Assembly: GCA_016789265.1 (NCBI GenBank)
Contig: JAEUQK010000031.1
Span: 1-64,000 of the forward strand
Reading direction: 5' to 3'
Origin: Blastocatellia bacterium
GTDB taxonomy: Bacteria > Acidobacteriota > Blastocatellia > Pyrinomonadales > Pyrinomonadaceae
DNA length: 64,000 nucleotides
The translations under genes and the position numbers were made by a program. This document shows positions 38,180-47,430 of the stretch, piece by piece; within the stretch, counting starts at the first letter, position 1; each line of letters begins with the position of its first letter. The notes below the pieces were generated by a model that ran no database searches, was not told the origin of the DNA, and saw nothing but the letters and a program-made list of their open reading frames with translations.

Positions 38180-38778
38180 ATCTTACTAGGCAGCGGTACC
38201 GACGGAGCGACGTTCGCCAGCATATGGTCGGTGAAGAAGCCAAAGGTGCCGCCGGTAGATTCGACGTAAACGTCACGCCCCGGATTTCGGCCCGGCGAAC
38301 TACTCACAAATTCACCACCGCGGGCTATGTAATTGGTGATCTGATTATTGCCCCGCAGAGAACCTAACGACATACCGCCGATCAACGGGGCCGGATTGAC
38401 CGTACCGGTCGGAAGATGCAGTGCCACGGAGCAAAACGCGGCAAGGCCGCCGCCAAGCGAATGGCCCGCAAGATGAAGACCGCTAACGCGACGCTGAACC
38501 TGGGAAGCCAGGATCAACGCCTGATAATACTGAGGCGGAATGTCGCCCAGGACTTGCGCAATATCGACAGCAACGTCTATCAGGGAGTCAGTACCCGCAA
38601 ACGCGAGCACCGATCTCGATGAGGACGAAACCAGGACCGCCTTAAAACCCGTTATGTTGCTCCACCAGTGCCGGCTGACCGTCCAAACATCACCGCCCGG
38701 GAATCGATAACTTTCACCCGCGGCGCCATCGTAAGCAACGTGACAGCAGCCTTTCGTATCTCCTAAATTCAGTGCCAT
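38176..38778 (-). CDS. Lipase class 3-like alpha/beta hydrolase
   Basis: 200 residues without a signal peptide. The nucleophile elbow HLAGHSLGGGLAAF carries the Ser; a preceding FAGTDS forms the oxyanion side, and the late Asp and His could be in GRDVY and TDHM. It is short for the family. It sits between the kinase and regulator genes on the opposite strand; its TAG stop and the kinase TAG share the palindrome CTAG. The substrate is not known. Confidence 0.72.
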   Translation of the reverse strand: MALNLGDTKGCCHVAYDGAAGESYRFPGGDVWTVSRHWWSNITGFKAVLVSSSSRSVLAFAGTDSLIDVAVDIAQVLGDIPPQYYQALILASQVQRRVSGLHLAGHSLGGGLAAFCSVALHLPTGTVNPAPLIGGMSLGSLRGNNQITNYIARGGEFVSSSPGRNPGRDVYVESTGGTFGFFTDHMLANVAPSVPLPSKI

Positions 38779-38885
38779 TTTGAATTCACCTTCACCAATT
38801 GTAATTAAAACGGTTTTTCAAATCCTTACTACTTTACTAAACTTGAGTCTGATTCTCACAATTGTGTGAATCGAACTGGTGCATA

Positions 38886-40238
38886 ATGACAGATTCGATC
38901 CTGATCGTTGACGATGAACCCGGAATTCGCGAAACGCTTCGAGGCGTTCTCGAGGACGAAGGGTTTAGCGTCGAAACTGCGGCGACGGGAGAATCTTGTT
39001 TAAAGACGGCGGCAACACAACATTTTGCGTGCATACTGCTGGATATTTGGCTGGGGAAGGGAATTGACGGTTTGGAAACCCTGCAGCGCCTTCGCGAAGA
39101 GGGAAATGACTCGGCGGTCGTAATGATCTCCGGGCACGGTAATATCGAAACGGCGGTCAGATCAACAAAACTTGGTGCATTCGATTTTATCGAGAAACCA
39201 TTAAGTCTCGAACGAACGCTGGTCACGGTCAAGAACGCCATACGCCAACGAAACCTTGAACGATCGAATTTGCAGTTTCAAGAGGAATTAGCCGGCGAAT
39301 ATGTGATGATCGGCGAATCGATCGCTATGCGGGCACTTCGTAAGCAGATCTCTATTGTTGCCCCGTCAGATGGCCGAGTACTCATTTCGGGAGAAAGCGG
39401 CACGGGAAAGGAGTTGGTGGCTAGGGCGATCCACGCTCAGTCCAAGAGAAGCGGTGCTCCGTTTGTGGAAATCAATTCAGCTGCCTTACCCGAGGAGTTG
39501 GTTGAGTCTGAGTTGTTCGGACATTCTAAAGGAGCATTTTCCGGTGCGACAACTGCAAAGAAAGGCAAGTTTGAGATCGCCGACGGCGCGACGCTGTTTT
39601 TGGACGAGATAGGCGATATGTCAGCCCGGGTACAATCGAAGATGCTTCGAGTCCTGGAGGAACAACGATTTGAGCCGGTGGGAAGCAACACTCCGGTCAA
39701 GGTGGACGTACGCGTCATCTCGGCGACAAACAAGCCTCTGCAAGACCTGATCGAAAACGGCAATTTCCGTCACGACCTATTTTATAGGTTGAATGTGATA
39801 CCGTTTCAGGTACCCCCATTGCGCGAGCGGCTGGAAGATGTTCCGCTGTTGATCGAGCATTTTAACCGCAGATTCTCATTCGACAACGGGAAGCGACCAA
39901 AGACTTTTTCCAGCGATGCCGTTGAGCGGCTTCAGACGCATACATGGCCAGGAAACGTTCGGGAACTAAAGAACACGATCGAACGGATCATAATCATGAA
40001 TGCAAAACAGAATATAGGTCCCGATGATCTTCCCGAACTTGGTTTCACCGACGACAAGCCGGCGTCGAGCTTTCGCTTCCCATCTTTCAAGGCTGCGACT
40101 GACGCTTACCAACGTGAATTTATCCTCCATAAACTTGCACAGCATGACGGCAATGTAAGCAAGGCCGCGGAAGAAATGGGAGTTGACCGCAGCCACCTGT
40201 ATAGGCGGATGCGGAACCTGGGAATACAAGGGAAGTAG
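38886..40238 (+). CDS. NtrX/NtrC-like sigma54-dependent response regulator
   Basis: 450 residues from the ATG at 38886. A receiver domain (LIVDDEPGIR, LLDIWLGKGID, IEKPL), an AAA+ domain with Walker A ISGESGTGKELVAR, Walker B ATLFLDEIGDM and an arginine-finger region, and a C-terminal Fis-type HTH (NVSKAAEEMGVDRSHLYRRM). The sigma54-contact loop reads GAFSGA where GAFTGA is usual. It likely activates sigma54 promoters when phosphorylated by the NtrY-like kinase. Confidence 0.88.
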   Translation: MTDSILIVDDEPGIRETLRGVLEDEGFSVETAATGESCLKTAATQHFACILLDIWLGKGIDGLETLQRLREEGNDSAVVMISGHGNIETAVRSTKLGAFDFIEKPLSLERTLVTVKNAIRQRNLERSNLQFQEELAGEYVMIGESIAMRALRKQISIVAPSDGRVLISGESGTGKELVARAIHAQSKRSGAPFVEINSAALPEELVESELFGHSKGAFSGATTAKKGKFEIADGATLFLDEIGDMSARVQSKMLRVLEEQRFEPVGSNTPVKVDVRVISATNKPLQDLIENGNFRHDLFYRLNVIPFQVPPLRERLEDVPLLIEHFNRRFSFDNGKRPKTFSSDAVERLQTHTWPGNVRELKNTIERIIIMNAKQNIGPDDLPELGFTDDKPASSFRFPSFKAATDAYQREFILHKLAQHDGNVSKAAEEMGVDRSHLYRRMRNLGIQGK

Positions 40239-40270
40239 ATCAGCTCACGATTCATTCCTTTCTGAAAAGA

Positions 40271-41164
40271 ATGAACATGAAGAACGTAACTTTGGTCAGC
40301 GTAATTTTGGCTGTGTGTCTGCCGTTGTTCTCTCAAGCTCCCTCGGTGCAAACGATCGACGGCGCACAAAGGGCTTTTGAACTGGCGATATCGGAAAAGG
40401 GCGCAAAGGACGCATTTCTTGAGTTTCTCAGCGACGATTCGATCGTATTTCAACCCGAAGCAACAAACGGAAAGGAGTTCTGGAGATCTTACGTCGATGA
40501 TCGTCCGGGACGCCTTATTCGTCGAGCTGAATTCTCCGATAATTCCTCGAACGGTATCATCGGTTATACAACAGGAAATTGGGAATGGACCCCCAAAGGC
40601 TCAACGGCGGCGAGCCAGTTTGGCCAATTCGTAACTGTTTGGGTCAAACGCCAGGGCGGCCGGTTCTATGCCGCCGTGGACATTACGACAGCGACAGACG
40701 ATGACCCGGCCGGTAAAGCAAAGGAAAAACGACGAGCGACCATACCGGGCGACCCAAACAAGCGCGGCTGGTCTGCGGCTGATGCCTCGATGAATTTTCT
40801 TAGGACCGCAATGGGTGGAGCGAGGTTAGGCGGGGCATATCAGCAATGGGCGGCCGACGAGATCACTCTGATCCGCGAGGGCGACCCGCCGATCTTCGGC
40901 AAGAAAAAGGTCGTTGCGGATACGCAGGATTACCAGTCGATATCGTATCCAAAGCGGGTCGTGCTTAATGAATCTGCAGATATGGCCTATGTCTGGAATC
41001 CTTGCGAATACGCCAACAGCGACGAGGGAATTGAAAAGGGCAATTGCCTTCATATTTGGAAGCTTCGCGGAAAGAAATGGTGGATAGTCCTGGGCGTACT
41101 TTCGCGGGTTCGAAACGTCAAACAGCCGGCACTTAAACAAAGGCCTAAGAAACCAAATGAATAG
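40271..41164 (+). CDS. Secreted protein with two NTF2-like (DUF4440-type) halves
   Basis: 297 residues with a signal peptide (about 1-22). Two similar halves are seen: FLEFLSDDSIVFQPEATNGKEF...GYTTGNWEW and ...WAADEITLIREGDPPIFGKK...MAYVWNPCEY, ending with WKLRGKKWWIVLGV. This arrangement fits NTF2/SnoaL-like folds. The function is unknown. It follows the NtrX-like gene by 32 bases and could be in the same transcript. Confidence 0.68.
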   Translation: MNMKNVTLVSVILAVCLPLFSQAPSVQTIDGAQRAFELAISEKGAKDAFLEFLSDDSIVFQPEATNGKEFWRSYVDDRPGRLIRRAEFSDNSSNGIIGYTTGNWEWTPKGSTAASQFGQFVTVWVKRQGGRFYAAVDITTATDDDPAGKAKEKRRATIPGDPNKRGWSAADASMNFLRTAMGGARLGGAYQQWAADEITLIREGDPPIFGKKKVVADTQDYQSISYPKRVVLNESADMAYVWNPCEYANSDEGIEKGNCLHIWKLRGKKWWIVLGVLSRVRNVKQPALKQRPKKPNE

Positions 41165-41176
41165 TCACCAATAGAA

Positions 41177-41196
41177 AGGCCGCTCCAAGGCGGCCT
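41177..41196. terminator. Small hairpin between converging genes
   Basis: AGGCCG (41177-41182) pairs with CGGCCT (41191-41196), loop 8 bases. On the minus strand it is followed by TTTCTATT, so it may end the uronate operon and the gene on the plus strand as well. Confidence 0.55.
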
Positions 41197-41219
41197 CTCA
41201 AACTAAGTTCGTATTAACC

Positions 41220-41870
41220 CTAACCGGCTCTCGCTTCTCTTACGATCTCAATGAATTGCCTTGCTCTTTCCGTTACGACATGAGCTTCACCGGCCCTTAT
41301 CGCCTTAACATCGACCAGGTCGGTACCGACGCCCAAAGCACTTGCCCCGGCTTTTATGAAATCCGCCGCTGTCTTAAGCGACACGCCGCCAGTCGGTATG
41401 ATCTTGACCTGCGGAAAAGGGCCCTTTAGGTTCTTGACGTAGCTTGCTCCGCCGACCGATCCGCACGGGAACACTTTCACAAGATCGACGCCTGCGCTCC
41501 ATGCAGTAATGACCTCAGTTGGCGTTAACACGCCCGGACAAATGGGAGCACTGTAACGATGGCATAGCGAGATCGTATCCAGATTGAGCGCGGGACTTAC
41601 GATAAACTGAGCACCTGCGAGCAGGCATGACCGCGCGGTCTCAGGATCAAGCACCGTTCCTGCCCCTACAAGAACTTCGCTTCCGTACTTGTCTGCGACC
41701 CGCTCGATCACCCTAATCGCACCCGGAACGGTCATGGTGATCTCAAGTATATTTACGCCTCCGGCCTTTATCGCCTCGATCGCCTGCATCGCTTCGTCCG
41801 AAGAAGAAGCGCGCACGACCGGAACAAGGCCGAGTTCTTCAATATGGTTTACTATTTGTGCCTTATCCAT
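41220..41870 (-). CDS. eda: 2-dehydro-3-deoxy-phosphogluconate (KDPG) aldolase
   Basis: 216 residues. LVPVVRASSSDEAM, VNILEITMTVPGAI (the Glu-Ile-Thr strand), VGAGTVLDPETA, KVFPCGSVGGASYVKNLKGP with the Schiff-base Lys in LVKVFP, and IIPTGGVSLKTA match KDPG/KHG aldolase. It splits KDPG to pyruvate and glyceraldehyde 3-phosphate, the last step of the uronate route encoded here. It is the final gene of the minus-strand operon, 4 bases after kdgK. Confidence 0.95.
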   Translation of the reverse strand: MDKAQIVNHIEELGLVPVVRASSSDEAMQAIEAIKAGGVNILEITMTVPGAIRVIERVADKYGSEVLVGAGTVLDPETARSCLLAGAQFIVSPALNLDTISLCHRYSAPICPGVLTPTEVITAWSAGVDLVKVFPCGSVGGASYVKNLKGPFPQVKIIPTGGVSLKTAADFIKAGASALGVGTDLVDVKAIRAGEAHVVTERARQFIEIVREARAG

Positions 41871-41874
41871 AGAT

Positions 41875-42972
41875 CTATCTCGCTACGCGGGCACCGCCGC
41901 CTTTCATCACGCGAAGGACATCGGAAAGTCCTACCGTCGTCGTATCTCCCGGCGTCGTCATCGCCAACGCGCCGTGTGCGGCACCACAGTTTACAGCCCA
42001 TTCCGGTGATTCGCCGGTAAGAAAACCGTAGATCAAGCCGGATGCGAACGAATCTCCGCCGCCGACACGATCAAAGATATCCAAATCGGTGCGCATCATC
42101 GCCTGAAACAACTTGCCTTCAGTAAAACACACGGCTCCCCAATCATTGACCGAAGCGGTTTTCGCATTCCTAAGCGTCGTTGCCGCGACTGCGAAATTGG
42201 GGTAATCCGCGACCGCCTTCCGGATCATTTTTTCGAAGTTTGCGATATCTAGTTTTGAATGATGTTCGTCCTGGCCTTCGACCTCGTAACCAAGACAGGC
42301 GGTGAAATCCTCTTCGTTGCCGATCATCACATCGACGTATTGTGCCAGGTCGCGATTTACTTCCTGCGCTTTCGCCTGCCCGCCGATCGCTCGCCAAAGT
42401 GAGTCGCGATAGTTCAGGTCATAGGAGATCATTGTGCCGTGTCTTTTCGCGGCCTGCATAGCTTCCTTTGCGACTTCCGGTGTGGACTCTGAAAGTGCGC
42501 AAAATATTCCGCCGGTGTGAAACCAGCGGGCTCCCTCTTCCCCAAAGATCTTCTCCCAGTCAATGTCCCCGGCCTTCAGTTGAGAAACTGCGGTATGTCC
42601 GCGATCGGAGCAGCCCAATGCCGCGCGCACTCCGAATCCTCTCTCGGTGAAGTTCATCCCGTTCCTCACCGTTCGGCCAACGCCGTCATACTTGACCCAT
42701 TTGACGTGCGATTGGTCAACGCCTCCCTGATAGATAAGATCCTGAACAAGCCGACCGATCGGATTGTCGGCAAGCGCGGTGACAACCGCCGCATCCAAAC
42801 CGAAGCACCGCTTAAGCCCGCGGGCGACGTTATATTCGCCGCCGCCTTCCCACACCTCGAACGAACGGGTCGTGTGGATCCTCTTATCGCCCGGATCGAG
42901 CCGCAGCATTACTTCGCCCAGGGAAACAATGTCCCATTTACATTCGTCTTTTGATCTGATCTTAAGTGCCAT
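41875..42972 (-). CDS. kdgK: 2-dehydro-3-deoxygluconokinase (PfkB family)
   Basis: 365 residues. Starts with WDIVSLGEVMLRLDP, has GGGEYNVARGLKR near the N-terminus and the PfkB anion-hole motif VGGGDSFASGLIYGF (catalytic Asp) at the C-terminal side. It phosphorylates KDG to KDPG. It is somewhat longer than usual (about 310-340). Neighbours eda, kduD and kduI fix the substrate with good confidence. Confidence 0.92.
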   Translation of the reverse strand: MALKIRSKDECKWDIVSLGEVMLRLDPGDKRIHTTRSFEVWEGGGEYNVARGLKRCFGLDAAVVTALADNPIGRLVQDLIYQGGVDQSHVKWVKYDGVGRTVRNGMNFTERGFGVRAALGCSDRGHTAVSQLKAGDIDWEKIFGEEGARWFHTGGIFCALSESTPEVAKEAMQAAKRHGTMISYDLNYRDSLWRAIGGQAKAQEVNRDLAQYVDVMIGNEEDFTACLGYEVEGQDEHHSKLDIANFEKMIRKAVADYPNFAVAATTLRNAKTASVNDWGAVCFTEGKLFQAMMRTDLDIFDRVGGGDSFASGLIYGFLTGESPEWAVNCGAAHGALAMTTPGDTTTVGLSDVLRVMKGGGARVAR

Positions 42973-43007
42973 TTTTCGATTATGTTTTTGAACTCAAACT
43001 CCTGTTC

Positions 43008-43772
43008 TCAGCGAGCCATCCATCCGCCGTCCACAACGAGTACATGACCCTGCATATAATCGCTTGCCGCCGACGACAAAAACACGACCGCGCCCGCAAG
43101 ATCGTCAGATTTACCCCATCTGCCGGCCGGAATACGTTCCATTATCTGGCGGTTTCTGGTCTCGTCCGCCCTTAGCGCTGCCGTATTATCGGTTTCCATG
43201 TAGCCCGGAGCGATCGCGTTTACGTTCACATTATGTTGCGCCCATTCATTCGCGAGGGCCTTCGTCAATCCGGCAACGCCGGATTTTGACGCCGTGTACG
43301 CCGGAACGGTGATGCCACCTTGAAAAGACAGCAGCGACGCGATGTTTACGATCTTGCCCGAACCCTTTTCGATCATGTGTTTACCCGCGGCCTTACATGT
43401 TCGAAACACGCTCGAAAGATTAACATCGATCACGGTTGACCAATCTTCTTCGGGGAACTCAACGGCCTGGGCCCGGCGGATCATGCCTGCGTTGTTTACA
43501 AGGATATCAATCTTTCCGAAGTTTGCTAAAACCTCTGATATCAATTGGTTAGGAGTTTCGTGGTCCGCCATGTCGCCAATCGTCCCGATCGCCTTCCGTC
43601 CTATCGAATTGATGGCTAAAATAGTTTCGGCAGCACCGCCTTGTTCTCTGGAGTGACACGCGACATCGGCTCCCGCTTCTGCCAGGGCGATAGCCATTGC
43701 CTTCCCAAGGCCTCGTGACGCACCGGTGACCAGCGCGGTCTTTCCTTCGAGAGAAAATTTATCAAGGATCAT
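43008..43772 (-). CDS. kduD: 2-dehydro-3-deoxy-D-gluconate 5-dehydrogenase (SDR)
   Basis: 254 residues. FSLEGKTALVTGASRGLGKAM (TGxxxGxG cofactor loop), NNAGMIRR, the catalytic YTASKSG (Tyr-x3-Lys) and a PGYMETDNTAAL end. KduD-type SDRs reduce 2,5-diketo-3-deoxygluconate to KDG. Its ATG overlaps the kduI stop by four bases, which supports the assignment. Confidence 0.94.
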   Translation of the reverse strand: MILDKFSLEGKTALVTGASRGLGKAMAIALAEAGADVACHSREQGGAAETILAINSIGRKAIGTIGDMADHETPNQLISEVLANFGKIDILVNNAGMIRRAQAVEFPEEDWSTVIDVNLSSVFRTCKAAGKHMIEKGSGKIVNIASLLSFQGGITVPAYTASKSGVAGLTKALANEWAQHNVNVNAIAPGYMETDNTAALRADETRNRQIMERIPAGRWGKSDDLAGAVVFLSSAASDYMQGHVLVVDGGWMAR

Positions 43773-44602
43773 TTTTGCGACGCTTCGAGCCCGGATCCGC
43801 CCTTCGCGTATTCGGGCTGGACGTTAACAACACCAAATTGTCTATCGACCCCTTCGCGGTTTGCCGCCATCATCCACAGGAAGTTGATCGAACCGCCCGG
43901 CGCGGCCACGTTAGGGTGATAACCTCTCGGCATTATCACCACATCGCCTTCATGGACGACCTGAACTAGTTCGGGTTCGTCGAGATTTGTATAGACCATC
44001 TGTATCCCCCATTGTGGTGCCGGCATATCAATATAGAGATATGCCTCTTCAAGCATGTCGTGATGCTCGTGCGGAGGGAATGATGTCCAGTTGCCATCGG
44101 ACGAGAACGTTACTCCCGCCATTATCCGGCCCGCCTGCACATTTTTTCCCAGAAGGATGTTTAGATCTCGCTCAGTCGGCGGCTTTCCGGCTGTGAAGTG
44201 GAGTGCCGGATCTTCTCTCACTGCGTCGAATGAGACGAATTGAAGCGGATACTGATTTTCGACCGGTGAGGAGATCTCTGCAAGATCGCAACCTTCAGCC
44301 GAAGAAACGGTGATCGTCGAGTCACGCGGAATGTAAAGAGCGTCATACCGGTTCAGTTTGAACTCCGTATCACTTGTCATCACATTTGCAGACCCGTTCA
44401 GGCAAACAAGGCCGGTTTCGTGGGTGCCATTTTGAAACGCGACGTCGTCGCTGCCTGATTGAATGATTATCCGGCCGTAAAATAAGTTTCGCGAAGCTGA
44501 GTTGTCTGGATGTACGGAGATGGTTCTGCCGTGTGTTCTGTTTGTCGCTTTGACAACGCAAGTTGTAGGATCGATATCTTTCAATTTCAATTGTGTCTGC
44601 AT
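43769..44602 (-). CDS. kduI: 5-dehydro-4-deoxy-D-glucuronate isomerase
   Basis: 277 residues, double cupin. ASRNLFYGRIIIQSGSDD, the metal-binding FPPHEHHDMLEEAYLY (His-x-His-x-x...Glu) and QVVHEGDVVIMPRGYHPN match KduI. It changes the unsaturated uronate product (DKI) of pectate lyase and GH105 into 2,5-diketo-3-deoxygluconate. AGGTGA precedes the ATG. Confidence 0.96.
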   Translation of the reverse strand: MQTQLKLKDIDPTTCVVKATNRTHGRTISVHPDNSASRNLFYGRIIIQSGSDDVAFQNGTHETGLVCLNGSANVMTSDTEFKLNRYDALYIPRDSTITVSSAEGCDLAEISSPVENQYPLQFVSFDAVREDPALHFTAGKPPTERDLNILLGKNVQAGRIMAGVTFSSDGNWTSFPPHEHHDMLEEAYLYIDMPAPQWGIQMVYTNLDEPELVQVVHEGDVVIMPRGYHPNVAAPGGSINFLWMMAANREGVDRQFGVVNVQPEYAKGGSGLEASQK

Positions 44603-44620
44603 AGATTCACCTGGATCTAA

Positions 44621-45817
44621 CTACACCGATGCGAGGTAAGATTCCACCGCAACTTCCAACGCTCCGCCGAGTGCGGCTCCAGCTGGAGAACCGGCCTCGA
44701 CCGACCAACCGTTTGTTTTACCGACTATGCTTCGATCGATCGCTTCTCGAAGAGGTCCCTCGATAAATTGCCATCCGTAAACGAGCCGTCCGCTAATGAC
44801 CACACGCGGAATACCGATTCCCATTATCACATTCGCGATACCTATTCCGAGATAATCGCCTATCATTTCGAGCGTTCGGCGGGAGCGGTTTTCTCCGTTT
44901 TCCGCCTTGGCTACGATCTCAACGAATCTCGGAAGGGTCTCACCTCGTCTGATCGGCCGATCTCCGAGATAAAGCGATGCGGCCGCCGCGGCAGATGCAT
45001 ATCTTTCCCAGCAGCCGCGATTTCCGCAAACACATTGTTTGCCGCCCGCTACGATCGTCATATGGCCAAATTCACCCGCGATCCCTCGAGTAAGACCGCT
45101 TCCTCGATAGACCTCGCTGCCGATCACCAGGCCTACGCCGATGCCTGTACCAGAACGCACGAGTATGAAGTCGGTCATCAGCCCTTCGCTCGAATGCCGT
45201 ATCTTCATCCGCGCTTCGTACATCGCAGCTGCGGTCGAATCATTTTCCACTACGATCGGCACTCCATCGATCTGCAGCGCATCGCTAACGCGAACCGAAC
45301 GCCAATCCAGATTTGGGGCATAGATCAGAGCGGAACGGTCTGTGTCCGTCATCCCCGGTACACTTACCCCGATAGTTTTCAATACATTTCCGGGATTTGC
45401 GGCGATAATGTTCTCGATACGATCCTTGACCATCCCAAGAGCCGCATTCACATCCTTCGGCGTTTCAAAATCGAGTTCATCGCTTATCTCACCGGTTAGC
45501 GTCGTAATGCCAACCTGCGACCGTCTAACGCCGAGATTGACTCCAATGAAATAGTCCCTGTCACCGGCGAACGAGAGTACCCTGGGTTTGCGCCCGTGTC
45601 CGCCTGAATCAAGCGTGTCTTCGCGGAGAATACCCGCGTCGATCAATGGCTTGACGTTGTCGGTGACCGTGCTCTTATCGATCTCTAGCCGCGAGGCGAT
45701 CTCGGTTCGAGTGATCGGCTGCGCCGCTCTTATCAACCTCAGCAAAAGACTTCGCTTATTTGCGAGTCCGGTAAGGTTTCCGGCGAGTTCGGTTTGAAAT
45801 ACTGCTGAAGAATTCAT
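44621..45817 (-). CDS. ROK-family transcriptional regulator
   Basis: 398 residues. An N-terminal winged HTH (ITRTEIASRLEIDKSTVTDNVKP) followed by the ROK sugar-kinase fold with LVRSGTGIGVGLVIG and the zinc motif VCGNRGCWERYAS. NagC/XylR-type members repress sugar operons and are released by a sugar or sugar phosphate. It lies inside the uronate operon between uxaA and kduI, so it probably controls this locus. Confidence 0.93.
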   Translation of the reverse strand: MNSSAVFQTELAGNLTGLANKRSLLLRLIRAAQPITRTEIASRLEIDKSTVTDNVKPLIDAGILREDTLDSGGHGRKPRVLSFAGDRDYFIGVNLGVRRSQVGITTLTGEISDELDFETPKDVNAALGMVKDRIENIIAANPGNVLKTIGVSVPGMTDTDRSALIYAPNLDWRSVRVSDALQIDGVPIVVENDSTAAAMYEARMKIRHSSEGLMTDFILVRSGTGIGVGLVIGSEVYRGSGLTRGIAGEFGHMTIVAGGKQCVCGNRGCWERYASAAAAASLYLGDRPIRRGETLPRFVEIVAKAENGENRSRRTLEMIGDYLGIGIANVIMGIGIPRVVISGRLVYGWQFIEGPLREAIDRSIVGKTNGWSVEAGSPAGAALGGALEVAVESYLASV

Positions 45818-45837
45818 ATTTCAGTTGAAAATGAATC

Positions 45838-47418
45838 TTACAACGAAACCGTTTGCTCTGCCCAAAACTGAAACTCACGATGTTTTAAGATCTCGGCTTT
45901 TGCTAATATTTCGCCGCTTGCGACCTTGGTTATATGTTCAAATAGCCGCGTTCCAACTTCTGCAATAGTCTCTGTTCCCTCGATCACATTCCCCGCGGAA
46001 ACGTCCAGGTCGTTAGCCATCCTTTCAAAAACTCGGTTATTTGAGGCAAGCTTTATTACCGGCGTAATTGCATTGCCAATTGTCGTTCCATTTCCGGTTG
46101 TGAAGACGACCACAGTTGCACCGGCCGCGACCAGTCCGGGAGTGGATTCCTGGTCATATCCCGGGCCCTGCATGAGATTTACGCCGCGTTGCTTCGGGGT
46201 CTCGGCATACTCGACGCAGTCCTCGATCCGCGTCGTACCCGCCTTTGCGATCGCACCCAGCGATTTAATGGTTATATTCAGTAGCCCGCCGGCTTTGTTT
46301 CCCGTGCTCGGGTTTTGATTGAGCACCGCGCCAAATTTCGATGCGTACTCCTTGTACCAATCGACCATCGCGTAGATCTTTCGGCCCACGGCAGCATCTT
46401 TTGCACGGTGAGCGAGGATGTGTTCCGCACCACAGAACTCGGGAACCTCCGTCAACAAAACGGTTCCTCCGCTTTTCACCAGTAGATCGGAGCAGTAACC
46501 GAGCGACGGATTTGCAGAAATGCCTGAAAAGCCGTCAGAACTTCCGCATTTCACACCGAGGACCAGTTCGCTTACGGGAAATTCCTCGCGGACACATTCA
46601 TTAACGGCCGGAAGCATCCTTTCGACCTCTTTCAAGCCGATCTCAATTGCGGCCTGCGTACCGCCGACGTCCTGAATACCGATCTTGAAGACAGGTTTCT
46701 GGATCGGCTTTTCACGCTTCGTCAGATATTGTTCAACAAAAGAAAGATTGGTCTTCTCGCAGCCAAGATCGATAAGGATTACTCCGCCAACGTTTGGATG
46801 ATCGGCATAATTCGAGAGCGTCCGCATCATCACATCGAGTGTAGAGCCGTCCTGGCATCCGCAGCCTTTGTTGTGCGGAATTGCGACCACCCCGTCAACG
46901 TTTGGAAACTTTTCGCGGCTGTAATGCATGAACTCCGACATCATCGAGATCTGTGCGGCTTCGTGGCTTGCGCACATCGAGGTCGGGACGATCAAGATAA
47001 AGTTTCGAGTTCCGACACGTCCGTCAGCCCTTCTAAATCCCATGAACGTTGCAGTTTCGGAAGGTTCAAAATAGTCTGGCGCCGGGGTATGGATGTCGTC
47101 GGGCAGGTCGCGGACGACCGGCACTTCGTCCGTCATGTTATCGTGGGACACCCATTCACCCTTTGAGATGCCGAGCGATGTGCCAATCGGCTGGCCGTAC
47201 TGCCGTACAAATGAGCCCGCCTCGATCTCTCGGATCGCGAACCTGTGACCCGGCGGAACCGATCTTGTTAGCCTCACCTGGTCGCCGTTGAGCAACTCAA
47301 GCAAAAGGCCGTCGAAGGTCTCAGCTTTTACGACCGCTACATTGTCATCTGGGTTGACGATGATGGCGTATTGACTGAGAGGAGCCGCTGTTGGCGTTTT
47401 CGTTTCGGTTATCAGCAT
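45838..47418 (-). CDS. uxaA: Altronate dehydratase
   Basis: 526 residues with both parts fused: an N-terminal SAF domain (residues about 15-105) and the large UxaA domain starting GFRRADGRVGTRNFILI. It has the conserved Cys-rich points IPHNKGCGCQDGS, KCGSSDGFSG and a late TTGNGTTIGNAITPVIK. It takes D-altronate to KDG. GarD-type galactarate dehydratase is a related alternative, but the KDG genes beside it favour altronate. Confidence 0.92.
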   Translation of the reverse strand: MLITETKTPTAAPLSQYAIIVNPDDNVAVVKAETFDGLLLELLNGDQVRLTRSVPPGHRFAIREIEAGSFVRQYGQPIGTSLGISKGEWVSHDNMTDEVPVVRDLPDDIHTPAPDYFEPSETATFMGFRRADGRVGTRNFILIVPTSMCASHEAAQISMMSEFMHYSREKFPNVDGVVAIPHNKGCGCQDGSTLDVMMRTLSNYADHPNVGGVILIDLGCEKTNLSFVEQYLTKREKPIQKPVFKIGIQDVGGTQAAIEIGLKEVERMLPAVNECVREEFPVSELVLGVKCGSSDGFSGISANPSLGYCSDLLVKSGGTVLLTEVPEFCGAEHILAHRAKDAAVGRKIYAMVDWYKEYASKFGAVLNQNPSTGNKAGGLLNITIKSLGAIAKAGTTRIEDCVEYAETPKQRGVNLMQGPGYDQESTPGLVAAGATVVVFTTGNGTTIGNAITPVIKLASNNRVFERMANDLDVSAGNVIEGTETIAEVGTRLFEHITKVASGEILAKAEILKHREFQFWAEQTVSL

Positions 47419-47430
47419 CGAATTGTTTGA

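Noticed and set aside
44768..45499. 243-residue plus-strand frame in the ROK gene
   Set aside because: Antisense shadow; the ROK gene has all expected motifs on the minus strand.
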